From NCBI GenBank assembly GCA_009783565.1, contig WRDF01000008.1, forward strand, positions 1 to 64,000: 64,000 nt of DNA, read 5' to 3'. The notes beneath the pieces were generated by a model. It was not told where the DNA came from and made no database searches. It saw only the letters and a program-made list of their open reading frames with translations. This DNA is from Rikenellaceae bacterium (lineage in GTDB: Bacteria > Bacteroidota > Bacteroidia > Bacteroidales > Rikenellaceae). Below, in pieces: positions 27,169 through 36,400 of this stretch. The translations under genes were made by a program, and so were the position numbers. The first letter of the stretch is position 1. Every line of letters starts with the position of its first letter.

Positions 27169-27176
27169 TATCTTTG
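27169..27176 (+). promoter_or_regulatory. -7 element of tRNA-Ser
   Basis: TATCTTTG lies five bases before the tRNA 5' end. A TTTTTG about 20 bases further up could be the -33 element. Confidence 0.7.
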
Positions 27177-27181
27177 TCATC

Positions 27182-27266
27182 GGAGAGATGGCAGAGTGGT
27201 CGATTGCGGCGGTCTTGAAAACCGTTGAGGTGAAAGCCTCCGGGGGTTCGAATCCCTCTCTCTCCG
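27182..27266 (+). tRNA. tRNA-Ser (anticodon TGA)
   Basis: The acceptor stem is GGAGAGA (27182-27188) with TCTCTCC (27259-27265). The anticodon loop CTTGAAA (27214-27220) has TGA at 27216-27218. A long variable arm (TTGAGGTGAAAGCCTCC) marks a type II serine tRNA, and the T arm carries GGTTCGAATCC. CCA is not encoded. Reads UCA and related serine codons. Confidence 0.95.
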
Positions 27267-27359
27267 CGCTGTTGGGATGAAAATTATACTGGCCGGAGAA
27301 AGAAAGCAAACAAGGCATGGTCTTTGATAAGGATCAGACGTAAATAGGTTACACCGCAA

Positions 27360-27404
27360 AAACACACGCGTGTGTTTATTCCATGTCCCGTACGGGACAT
27401 GGAA
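27360..27404. repeat. Tandem perfect palindromes upstream of the FimA-like pilin gene
   Basis: An 18-bp palindrome AAACACACGCGTGTGTTT (27360-27377) is followed two bases on by a perfect 26-bp palindrome (27379-27404, centred on CCCGTACGGG). They lie 111-155 bases before the pilin ATG. A near twin arrangement precedes the second pilin gene at 41671-41714. They could be operators or leader hairpins. Confidence 0.8.
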
Positions 27405-27514
27405 CATGGAATAAACATCAGATAGAAATAAACAACGAACTTTCCGAGAACAGACCTGAAAGATAAACAGAAAACACTTTTTAATAACAAACCGTTCAAC
27501 TAAATTTTTTTAAC

Positions 27515-28609
27515 ATGAGAAAAATCCTTTTACTTACTGCTGCGGCAGTGTTCGCTTTCGCTTCTTGTACGAAAGAGAACAAACAGACGGAAGATGGACC
27601 GAAAACCCTTACCGTCAAGATTGGAAATGCAGAGACCAGAGCTGTCCAAGCTCCGGGAACAGCCATTCCTGCTACTCTCAGCTCGGGTATCATTTTCCTT
27701 ATCGATCCGAGCGGTAATGTTATCGGCTCTTCGATTACATTGAACGTTGGTCAGGCTACAACAACCGGCCAGGTTATCAACAACGTTTCTTCTTCGGCGC
27801 GCGTCTACATTTTAGGTAATGTTGTCGCCGGCGATGTTTCCGCTGTTTCGGCTCTTACGACATGGTCTGCCATTCAGGCCTACGCGTCGGACATTGCCGC
27901 TTATCAGACGACTCTCTACACTGCTGCCGCTCTGGGTAACCAGGCAGGTGTTCCCGCAGGTATCACCGTAACTTCTACCACTGAGGCCAATGTCAGTATC
28001 AACCTGACTCCGCTTCACGCTCGTTTGGAGCTTTTCGGTGTCACCTCAGCTTTATACACCGATCCGGGCAACAGCCTCAACCAAACACAGATCACAAACT
28101 TCGATGTAATCGGCGTTTATGTGGATTCTTATTATCCGAACTTCACGTACGGCGGTGGCGGTAGCGGAACTTTGTTCCAGATCAATCAGGCTGCTCCTTC
28201 CGGCGGTATCGGCGATACCGGCACATGGCCCGCTGTGGGCACTCCTCCTACGATGACAACAGGTCCTAATCCCAGCATATGGGGATACAACGTCGCAGCA
28301 GGCAGCCTGCCGCGTCTGGTCATCGCTTTGACAACCATCGAGTATGAAGTATCGACTGACGGCGGTTCGACTTGGACACCCGGCACCGACATCACCAGCA
28401 CCGGAACTTACTACCTGACCGTCGGAGGTTACAGCAACGCCGGTTTGACTTCGTTCGAGAGAGGCAATATCTACCAGATCACTGCCGCCAACATGACGTT
28501 CAGCACTGATAATCTCCACACTACTCCGAACCCGACAGAGATCGACCTTACTATAACTGTAACGGTTCTTCCGTGGGTTCTTGTAAATACACTGCCCATC
28601 CTGGAATAA
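27515..28609 (+). CDS. FimA-like major fimbrillin (type V pilin), locus 1
   Basis: The 364-aa lipoprotein precursor has signal MRKILLLTAAAVFAFASC and a short N-terminal region ending in ETRAVQ (Arg near residue 40). This resembles the place where Arg-specific proteases cut P. gingivalis FimA before polymerisation. Two beta-rich domains follow, with conserved ANVSINLTPLHARLELFGV in the middle and a C-terminal strand ITVTVLPWVLV that would act as donor strand. It is the first gene of pilus locus 1, before an Mfa2-like anchor. Assembly by strand exchange on the outer surface is known for the family. Confidence 0.82.
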   Translation: MRKILLLTAAAVFAFASCTKENKQTEDGPKTLTVKIGNAETRAVQAPGTAIPATLSSGIIFLIDPSGNVIGSSITLNVGQATTTGQVINNVSSSARVYILGNVVAGDVSAVSALTTWSAIQAYASDIAAYQTTLYTAAALGNQAGVPAGITVTSTTEANVSINLTPLHARLELFGVTSALYTDPGNSLNQTQITNFDVIGVYVDSYYPNFTYGGGGSGTLFQINQAAPSGGIGDTGTWPAVGTPPTMTTGPNPSIWGYNVAAGSLPRLVIALTTIEYEVSTDGGSTWTPGTDITSTGTYYLTVGGYSNAGLTSFERGNIYQITAANMTFSTDNLHTTPNPTEIDLTITVTVLPWVLVNTLPILE

Positions 28610-28663
28610 TCCTGGTTATTCCATGAATCACAGGGAGGCGGAGGATGATACCCTCTGCCTCCC
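28603..28663 (+). promoter_or_regulatory. Intercistronic hairpins between pilin and anchor genes, locus 1
   Basis: GGAATAA/TTATTCC (28603-28609 with 28616-28622) spans the pilin stop codon. GGGAGGC-G-GAGG (28633-28644) then pairs with CCTC-T-GCCTCCC (28652-28663). No T run follows, so it looks like an attenuator or an mRNA processing and stability element rather than a full terminator. Confidence 0.6.
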
Positions 28664-28803
28664 GCTAACGCGAATCAGCCATTCCGGACGCCATGCGTTA
28701 GGTCCGGCCACAATTATAACGGTGCGTTCCCGCTTCGCGGCGGGAAATGGCGCGAAGTGTCGATAGCAAGACACGTGAACAAGTAATTAAATACATACCG
28801 CAT

Positions 28804-29808
28804 ATGCTAACGCTAAGAAGGATTCTGTTTTTTTCTCTGCTGTCCCTTTTGACAGCCGGCTGCGTAAAAGAGAACAGAGATAATTGTCGCGGACTCAAAT
28901 TGCAGTTCACCTACACCTACAACAATCAGGACCAGAACCTGCTGTTGGAGGAAGTCGGGAGTATCCGCATTTACCTGTTCGCACAGAACACAGGCATACT
29001 GGTCGATATTATCGAGGTAGGGGCGCAGGATATTGCGAGAGGATATGTTTATGCCGACATTCTCGACGGCGTTTACACCGCAGTCGCATGGGGCGCAAGC
29101 AGCGAAAATATGACGCAGGGCGGATACAGGGCTACCACGTCGATAAGTCAGGCCCCCCCTCCGGTAGCCATAGGAAGCACTTCGCTGAACGATTTCCGCA
29201 TGATGCTCGCCTACGGGCTGCTCCCCGCTAATCCCGAGGCAGAGGTCGCTCCGCAGGTCAAAAACTTCGACCACCTGTTCTGGGCTATTGCAGAGGATAT
29301 TACGGTTGCGGGCAGAGGAACTCGGACCATCCCGTTCGAATTCCAGAAGAACACCAGCACGCTGAGAGTCATAATCAACGGTATCCAATACCTGCCGGGC
29401 CGTTCTTTGGCGCCGCTCAACGTCTTTACCACAGGCAAAAACTGGGCATACGCATACAACAACATCCCGGATGTTGCCGCCGCTCCGAGGATGCTCTACG
29501 AGCCTCAGAGCGTTACGGTCGACGTGAACAGGATGGAGGCGGATATCAGGCAACAACGTTTCGTTATAGCTCAGAGCGCTACCGATCCCGTATTGCTGTA
29601 CATCCGCGATGCGCAACATGGCGTCAATATGCTGAATCCGATCAACGTGATAAATGCGATCCTCCAAAGCCCCGATTATAACAATCAGGCGGACATAGAC
29701 CGTGAAGATCTGTTCATCATAGAGCTTTCTATCGCTTTCGACCTGAGCATCACGGTCACCGTAAACGGATGGGAGATAATCATACTCGATCCCATAATAA
29801 GAGATTAA
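28804..29808 (+). CDS. FimB/Mfa2 family fimbrial anchor lipoprotein, locus 1
   Basis: This 334-aa lipoprotein (signal MLTLRRILFFSLLSLLTAGC) has the FimB/Mfa2 pattern: CRGLKLQFTYTYNNQDQN just after the signal, SIRIYLFAQNTG, and a C-terminal strand ITVTVNGWEIIIL. Mfa2/FimB anchors the pilus to the outer membrane and limits its length. Unlike the pilin and the tip proteins it has no TR-A/S cleavage site, which fits an anchor that is not processed. An earlier in-frame ATG (28747) lies in the hairpin-rich spacer; the start at 28804 gives a clean signal. Confidence 0.85.
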   Translation: MLTLRRILFFSLLSLLTAGCVKENRDNCRGLKLQFTYTYNNQDQNLLLEEVGSIRIYLFAQNTGILVDIIEVGAQDIARGYVYADILDGVYTAVAWGASSENMTQGGYRATTSISQAPPPVAIGSTSLNDFRMMLAYGLLPANPEAEVAPQVKNFDHLFWAIAEDITVAGRGTRTIPFEFQKNTSTLRVIINGIQYLPGRSLAPLNVFTTGKNWAYAYNNIPDVAAAPRMLYEPQSVTVDVNRMEADIRQQRFVIAQSATDPVLLYIRDAQHGVNMLNPINVINAILQSPDYNNQADIDREDLFIIELSIAFDLSITVTVNGWEIIILDPIIRD

Positions 29809-29863
29809 ACGCACGGTAGAAACGACCTGAATGGTAAATTCGTAAGTCAGAAAACAACATAGT

Positions 29864-32800
29864 ATGAAAACGATCAAGATACTGAGATTTTCCGTCGTTC
29901 TTTTTTTCGCGTTTGCTCTGTCGGGCTGCGTGAAGGAGAGGTTCGACGCCTACATTGCCGATAGCGAGGTCACTGTCGTTATAAAGGTTCCGGGGCCTTC
30001 GCGCGGCAATACGAGGGCTATTGTCCAAAACAGTGCGGACGACTATGCCGTGACCAGGGTCGATATATTGATGTTCGACGCTACCACCAAGGTCTATGCC
30101 GGACGCATATTCAGCAACGTTATCACGGGTGCGGGGAACACCAAAACCTTCACCGCCAAAATGCCCGTGGGCGACTTCGACCTTATGGTGCTGGCCAACG
30201 CAAAGGATATAATCGATAACGATCCTCCTACGGTCGGCTCGACGACGAAAACTCAGGCATACGGCATGTTCATGCAGAGTCTCCCCCCTTCGGGAGGATG
30301 GAATGCCCTGCCCGGAAGTTCCGGCTATATAAACTTCCCGATGTGGGGTGAGGTCGATAACTTCAACGCCGGTGTCACGACCACGATCAGCAATGTAGAC
30401 CTTGTAAGGATGCTGGCTAAAGTAAACCTGTCGTTCGCAAGCCAGGCCGCCGCCGATAAGCTGTTTATCGAGGAGATAAGGCTCTGCAACTTCAACAAAT
30501 TCGGATATCTGACTTCGCGGGGATGGAACTGGAACGGCACCGTTGTCTCCGACTTTGCGCCCGATGCTATATCCTCGACCAATGTGGGGGGCTTTTCCAG
30601 CGGGATAGTCTATGCCAATTCCGTAGCCAACCCCAATGTCATCAACCACGCCAACTATGCCCAGTTGTGCAAGGACGAAATATTCCTTTTCGAAGTTGCT
30701 AAACCGGTTAACCCGGCCGCCGCGACCAGTTCGGTCTGTCTCATCATCAAAGGCAGGTTCGACGGCAGCAGCACTTCTACCTACTACCGTATCGACATGG
30801 TAAACAGCAGCGGCGCATATTTCGATATAATCCGAAACCACTACTACGACATAAAGATAATAGACATAAACGGTCCGGGACATCTCACGGGCGAAAGCGC
30901 TTTCGATTCCAAACCGGTCAACATAACCACCCAGATCAACGCGTGGAACGAAGCCGGCATGAATGACATCACGTATAACGGGCAATATCAGTTAGTCGTC
31001 AATCGGTCGGAGTTCGACGGTTTCGACCAGCATGGCAGCACGCCCCAGGCCCTGAGGGTCTACACCGATTTCCCCAGTGGCTGGACTATCGAGATCGATC
31101 CTATCAACGATTTTTGGATAAGGGTAAACCCGACTTCTTACGACAACAGCGCGATTCCGTTCGAGTCTGTCGAAGTGGAGATAACCTGCGAGTTCAACGA
31201 CTGGAACGAGATTCGCACCGGTTCGTTCTGGATCGTTGCGGGGCCGCTGCGCAAACAGATATTTGTTACGCAGGACGACGGCAGCATCATCTTTGACGGC
31301 GGTTCGACAGACCTCTTGTATATAATGGAAGACGGTACGCTCGGTGTGGGCAAATGGAGTCCGTTCGGCCCCGTTACGCAGGAAAACGTGCTGTACTTCA
31401 AGTTCGGCGGCGTGGTCGGATTTACTATGCCGCACGTTCTTCCCGGCGGCTTCATAGACTGGTCTGACCTCTATCCCACATTCGGTATCGGTGCGTTCAA
31501 TGATATTGTCGTGTTCAATCCCACGGGCGTGACGATCGATGATTTCCCGTCTCGCGGTTATGCCGGCAGTTTTGACTCTGGCGATAACGACCTGCCCAAT
31601 CTTCCGGGTTATGATCCGGACGACTTCAATTCCTACAATATCTACAACACTTCGTCGCGACTCTACCATACCGGTTACAACGTCAGGATCAATGGCAAGG
31701 GCGACCCGTGCAAGCTGGTGGGCATGCGCGCGGCGGATATTATAAGCGCGTCGTCGGATGCTGAGATAACCAACTATTTCAGCGGTTGGCGTCTTCCCGG
31801 GGTCAATGACAATATCGACTTTATGGGTGCGCCTACAAGTTGGTATGCTTTCCCTCCCGTTCCTAATGAGGAAAACAGGGTCATTTACGATGGGGACTAT
31901 TGGGGTCCGAATGCTCCGGGCTATACCGGCCCTTCGGATATGGATTGGGATGGCGGTTGGTTTCCGCTCGGCACTCAGCCGGGAGAAGGCTTGTTCCTGC
32001 CTGCCCTGGGATATGCCATTCCTACGGGCTTGGGCGGTCAGGGTCTATTTTCGGCCTACTGGACGAGTACGCCCCGTGGCGCTCCGGGTAACGCCAGCGA
32101 CTCGAACAATGCCTACGGCCTGTATATAGGCGAGTCTATGCTGCAAGTTATAGATTACTTCTACAATGCCGCTTCGCCCATACGCTGTATCAGGGATGCT
32201 CCCACACCTCCGCTGTCGGTGGGCGGTATAGACCTGCTCTATTTTGACGAACACGACGTGTTGCGCATAGGCGAATGGGGCAACGAGGTAGGCGTGGAAA
32301 ACGTGGCTTACTTCAAGCCAGGCAGTGTCGTCGGCTTTGTTATGCCCGACCTCGACACCGTACAAATATATGGTCAAGCTCCCTGGGATGTCAGTCTCAT
32401 TCGCTTAAATCCTACGGGGCAGGTAATAGAACGCTATGCGACCGATGAAGACAGCTATGGACGCTATGGTGATATCAGCAATACGCTGCCCAACGTTCCG
32501 GGATTGTGGTATACGGATTGGAGAGGTACGGCAACTCCGTTGCTCTCAGACCCGGCCTACCACAGCTACAACAACGTCATTAACCGCGGTAAGGGCGACC
32601 CGTGCCAGTTAGTGGGCCTCACGAGTGCGAGTTTTTCGGGTATGAATTCGTCACAGTTCAACACTATGACAGCCAGCAGCCAGTGGCGTTTGCCTACCGC
32701 CGAAGAGAATGTCGTGCTTATGGGAATCGATAACGTCCAGTTGGATGGCAGGGCGTACTTTTTCTATCAGTGGTTTTATGGTGCGGATACTGAACACGAG

Positions 32801-33352
32801 TCATATTACAACTTCTGGGACGACGGAACATCGCCGGATGGCGACAACAGGCCGGTACCATGGAGTGGCCCGACTTTGAACGGCGGTTGGTTGCCTGTCG
32901 TACCTTGGGATGCCCCGCTTAATATAAGTGATGGTACGTTCTTCCCTGTGACGGGCTATTTCGAGGCCGAGGGTTATATGGGTGATTCAGAATACGTCGA
33001 CGGGGTATACCGTGAGATGGGCTATACCGGAGTAATACATTCGAGTACCATGCAAGTATCAAGAAATAACCATAGTATTGGAAACCCTACAAATATCATA
33101 GTGGTTCTTTTTGGAGGTGGCAGCTATCAAAATGTCGCTACCGGTGTGACTGATGTTAATACATTCGCCTTCCCTGTCCGTTGTGTACCCAAAGACCCGG
33201 AATCGTATAGCGGCAGCATAGGCCGCTCGGCTGCCGCCATGACCCGCGCCGGCGCGAACGTGCAGCCGTCCAGGTCGTCGGTACAGCAGCCGTCGCAGCA
33301 ACGGCGACCGCAAACAGAGCATCCGTTTTTCGGCCGCCGCACCATGCGATAG
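29864..33352 (+). CDS. Modular pilus tip-type lipoprotein A, two lectin-like modules
   Basis: A 1162-aa lipoprotein (signal ending FAFALSGC). Residues about 25-350 are fimbrillin-like and contain the cleavage-like site GNTRAIV. A BACON-like beta domain follows (about 380-470). Then come two modules of roughly 300 residues (about 478-785 and 786-1110), each beginning DLLY, with GKGDPC and SGWRLP-type motifs in the middle and a final RC[IV]. The modules resemble FISUMP/DUF1566-type (C-type-lectin-like) domains. The C-terminus is a basic, Gln/Arg-rich tail. It is probably a minor or tip pilin for locus 1. Ligands are unknown. Confidence 0.75.
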   Translation: MKTIKILRFSVVLFFAFALSGCVKERFDAYIADSEVTVVIKVPGPSRGNTRAIVQNSADDYAVTRVDILMFDATTKVYAGRIFSNVITGAGNTKTFTAKMPVGDFDLMVLANAKDIIDNDPPTVGSTTKTQAYGMFMQSLPPSGGWNALPGSSGYINFPMWGEVDNFNAGVTTTISNVDLVRMLAKVNLSFASQAAADKLFIEEIRLCNFNKFGYLTSRGWNWNGTVVSDFAPDAISSTNVGGFSSGIVYANSVANPNVINHANYAQLCKDEIFLFEVAKPVNPAAATSSVCLIIKGRFDGSSTSTYYRIDMVNSSGAYFDIIRNHYYDIKIIDINGPGHLTGESAFDSKPVNITTQINAWNEAGMNDITYNGQYQLVVNRSEFDGFDQHGSTPQALRVYTDFPSGWTIEIDPINDFWIRVNPTSYDNSAIPFESVEVEITCEFNDWNEIRTGSFWIVAGPLRKQIFVTQDDGSIIFDGGSTDLLYIMEDGTLGVGKWSPFGPVTQENVLYFKFGGVVGFTMPHVLPGGFIDWSDLYPTFGIGAFNDIVVFNPTGVTIDDFPSRGYAGSFDSGDNDLPNLPGYDPDDFNSYNIYNTSSRLYHTGYNVRINGKGDPCKLVGMRAADIISASSDAEITNYFSGWRLPGVNDNIDFMGAPTSWYAFPPVPNEENRVIYDGDYWGPNAPGYTGPSDMDWDGGWFPLGTQPGEGLFLPALGYAIPTGLGGQGLFSAYWTSTPRGAPGNASDSNNAYGLYIGESMLQVIDYFYNAASPIRCIRDAPTPPLSVGGIDLLYFDEHDVLRIGEWGNEVGVENVAYFKPGSVVGFVMPDLDTVQIYGQAPWDVSLIRLNPTGQVIERYATDEDSYGRYGDISNTLPNVPGLWYTDWRGTATPLLSDPAYHSYNNVINRGKGDPCQLVGLTSASFSGMNSSQFNTMTASSQWRLPTAEENVVLMGIDNVQLDGRAYFFYQWFYGADTEHESYYNFWDDGTSPDGDNRPVPWSGPTLNGGWLPVVPWDAPLNISDGTFFPVTGYFEAEGYMGDSEYVDGVYREMGYTGVIHSSTMQVSRNNHSIGNPTNIIVVLFGGGSYQNVATGVTDVNTFAFPVRCVPKDPESYSGSIGRSAAAMTRAGANVQPSRSSVQQPSQQRRPQTEHPFFGRRTMR

Positions 33353-33490
33353 CCGAAAACGGCGATGAACATCTCCTGCCCTCGCGGCCATCAGACAAGG
33401 AGAGTTCACCCGCACAGCCCCGAAGTTCCTGACCGAACCTCGGGGCACAAAGACAAAAAACGTACTCGAAAACGATCAAGAGACATAAAT

Positions 33491-36400
33491 ATGGAAACGA
33501 TCAAAGGAATATTATTTTACGGCGCTTTTCTTTTTCTTTCCGCTTTTGCCTTGACGGGTTGCGTCAAGGAGCCGTTGTCGGACCGGAATCGCATCAAAGA
33601 TAACGACGTCACCGTCGTTATCAAGATCCCCGGCGCGACAACAAGAGCCATCACCGAGGGAGGAACGGACGACAACGCCGTGACGAGGGCCGACATATTG
33701 CTGTTCAACCTGAACGATGCCGGAAGGTATGCCGGACGCGTGTCCACCAATACTATCACGACGGTCACAGCTAATACCAAGTCGTTCACCGTCAGGATAC
33801 CCGAAGGCAATTTCGAGCTTGTGATCCTGGCCAATGCCATGAATATAGTCAATGCTGTCGACGCCTCTTTAACGGTCGGCACGACGACTAAATCTCAGGT
33901 GTACGGCCTTCTCACGGAGTCGCTCCCGGCCAGAACTCCGTGGACGGCTCTTTCGGGAGTATGGAACGCTCAGCCCGGAAGTTCCGGCTACAAACCTTTC
34001 CCGATGTGGGGCGAGGTCACTGTCGATACCGAGTCTTCGACCACCGTCAGTGCAACGCTCCTGAGAATGCTGGCCAAGATAAACCTTACTTTCCTCGACC
34101 AAAGCATCAGCGACAAGCTGGAACTCGAAGAGATCATACTCTGCAACTATAATTTTCAGGGATATCTGGCCTCTCCGACCTGGGCGCAGTGGACTCCCAG
34201 CACTCCCGGTGTAGCTAACCCCTTTACCTCGTCTAACCAGACGGGCTTTGCCAACGGGTTGCTCTATGCCAATACGGCTTCTTATTCCAATATTATCGGC
34301 GTTAACGTGGCCGGTGTTCAGGTCTGCAAGGACGAGATCTTCCTGTTCGAGGTAGCCGCTCCGGCAAATCCATTGATCCCCGCGCAGCGTACGGCGTCGC
34401 TTTGCCTTATTGTCAAGGGTAGATATGCCGGCGACACCGAGTCGTCCTACTACCGTATCAACATGGTGAACAACGGGAATTTTTTGAACATCCTGCGCAA
34501 CCACAACTATGATGTCGTTATTCAGGACGTCAGAGGCCCCGGAGCTAACACCGGCGAGATTGCCTATGACTCCGAAACGGTCAATATAACCGCCATAGTC
34601 CGCCAATGGAACGCCGGCTATGAAGTCGACGTGGACTACTCCGGCCAGTTCCAGCTGATCGTCAGCCAGTCGGAATTCGATTTCGACGGGACAGGAGCGC
34701 CCGCACAGGAACTCGAAGTATTCTCGAACCACCCTGCCGGATGGACCATCGAATTCGAGAGCGGCGTAGATTGGATACATATAAGCCCCGATACGAGCAC
34801 CGACATAACTGATTTTGTGAATGTATCGATCACCTGCGATCCTAATACTACCGGAGCGCCGCGCACCGGCAAATTCTATATAACTACGCCGCTTATACGG
34901 AAAGAAATAACGGTGAATCAGGAAGATATAGAACCTTATGTTCCGGGTGATAATCTTCTCTACTTCGATGGCGATGTTCTACTGATAGGCAGATGGGGCA
35001 TTGAGGTCAATTCGACCAATTTGGCTTTCTTCAATTTCGGCAGTACGGTCGGCTTTTTGAATGGCGCTGCATGGGATGCGTCTCAGGTTCGGTTCAACAC
35101 GGCCGCTGCTATTGCTTCTTTCCCAACATATAACGGTATTCCGCAATACGATAATTGGAATAGTTCTATTGCCGATTCTCCGGAAACTTCCGATCCTTCT
35201 TACCATTTTGGTTATAACGTTCTCGACGGCCGTGGCGACCCGTGTCAGTTGGTAGGTCTGTCGGCTGCGGCGATCAGAGGTATGACCGGCGCCCAGGTAG
35301 ATGAGCATTTCAGTGGATGGCGTATGCCTTCCGCCGAAGAGAATGCCCTCTTCGTTGGCGGCCCCAATGCCGATACATGGGAGCCCGGTGGCGGTACATA
35401 TTCTTACATTAACAGCACTTACGGTTATTGGACAGACGATACGAATCCCTACACGCCTGTTCCTTCGACTGGTCTAACGTGGGGTGGCGGCTGGTTCCCT
35501 GTATTGACTCCTGCAAGTCCTATCGTAAATATTGCTGACGGCACGTTCCTGCCCGCTGCGGGGATGCGCAATACCAGCGGCAGTCCGGTCGGTCAGGGTA
35601 TCTCAGGTCAATATTGGTCAAGTACGCCGGCAAGTGCCACTAATGCGTACCACATATATTTCAGCGATTATAATGTTTATCCGGTCGTCCAAGAGCCTCA
35701 GAATAGCGGGTATGCGGTTCGCTGCGTCCCCAATGAAATAGCTCTTCCTCCTCCTGCTGTGGAGTGGGCGATCAACCCATGGGTAGGCACTTTCCACCGT
35801 TATAATGAGACCGGCGAACGGATCATCTATTCGGGACATACGGGCACATGGACGGCAACCGTGATCGACGGCGCAGGCTGGATCAGACTCGACGGTGGCG
35901 ATGCCAATATCGCGTTCAGACTTAACAATATGATGGTCAAAGGCAATCCCGGTAATCCTGAGGCCAATCAGGTGACGGGCAGTGCAACAACTGTAAGCGG
36001 CACGGGCAATATTCTGTTCCGCGTCGGATTGACAGGCACGCTGCCCACTGCCGATACCGAGCCGCGCTATGCAAGGATCCAGCTTACGTGGAGCGGCGGT
36101 ACAAGCATTATCTACGTCCGCCAGGGCGAAGAGGCCGACTATGTTATGGGCCCCGACGATGCGGTCACAAGCGCCGATCTTACCGGTCCTACGCGTCCCG
36201 ACGCCGTGAAGTTCTCGCCGTTTAACCTTACCGCGCCGTCAGGATCGTGGTCGGCTGTGACCGGCGTCCAGCTCGGCAATGACTATAATGCCGGTACACG
36301 CGGCGTCTTTACCGAGTATCCAAGCCAGGCGGGGGCTTATTTCCAGTGGTCGAGTGCGGTCAATACCAGATTTGCATACAATCCGTTTACGGTGACCGTC

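Noticed and set aside
27050-27280. Short frame over the tRNA-Ser gene
   Set aside because: It runs through a complete tRNA and has no family similarity.
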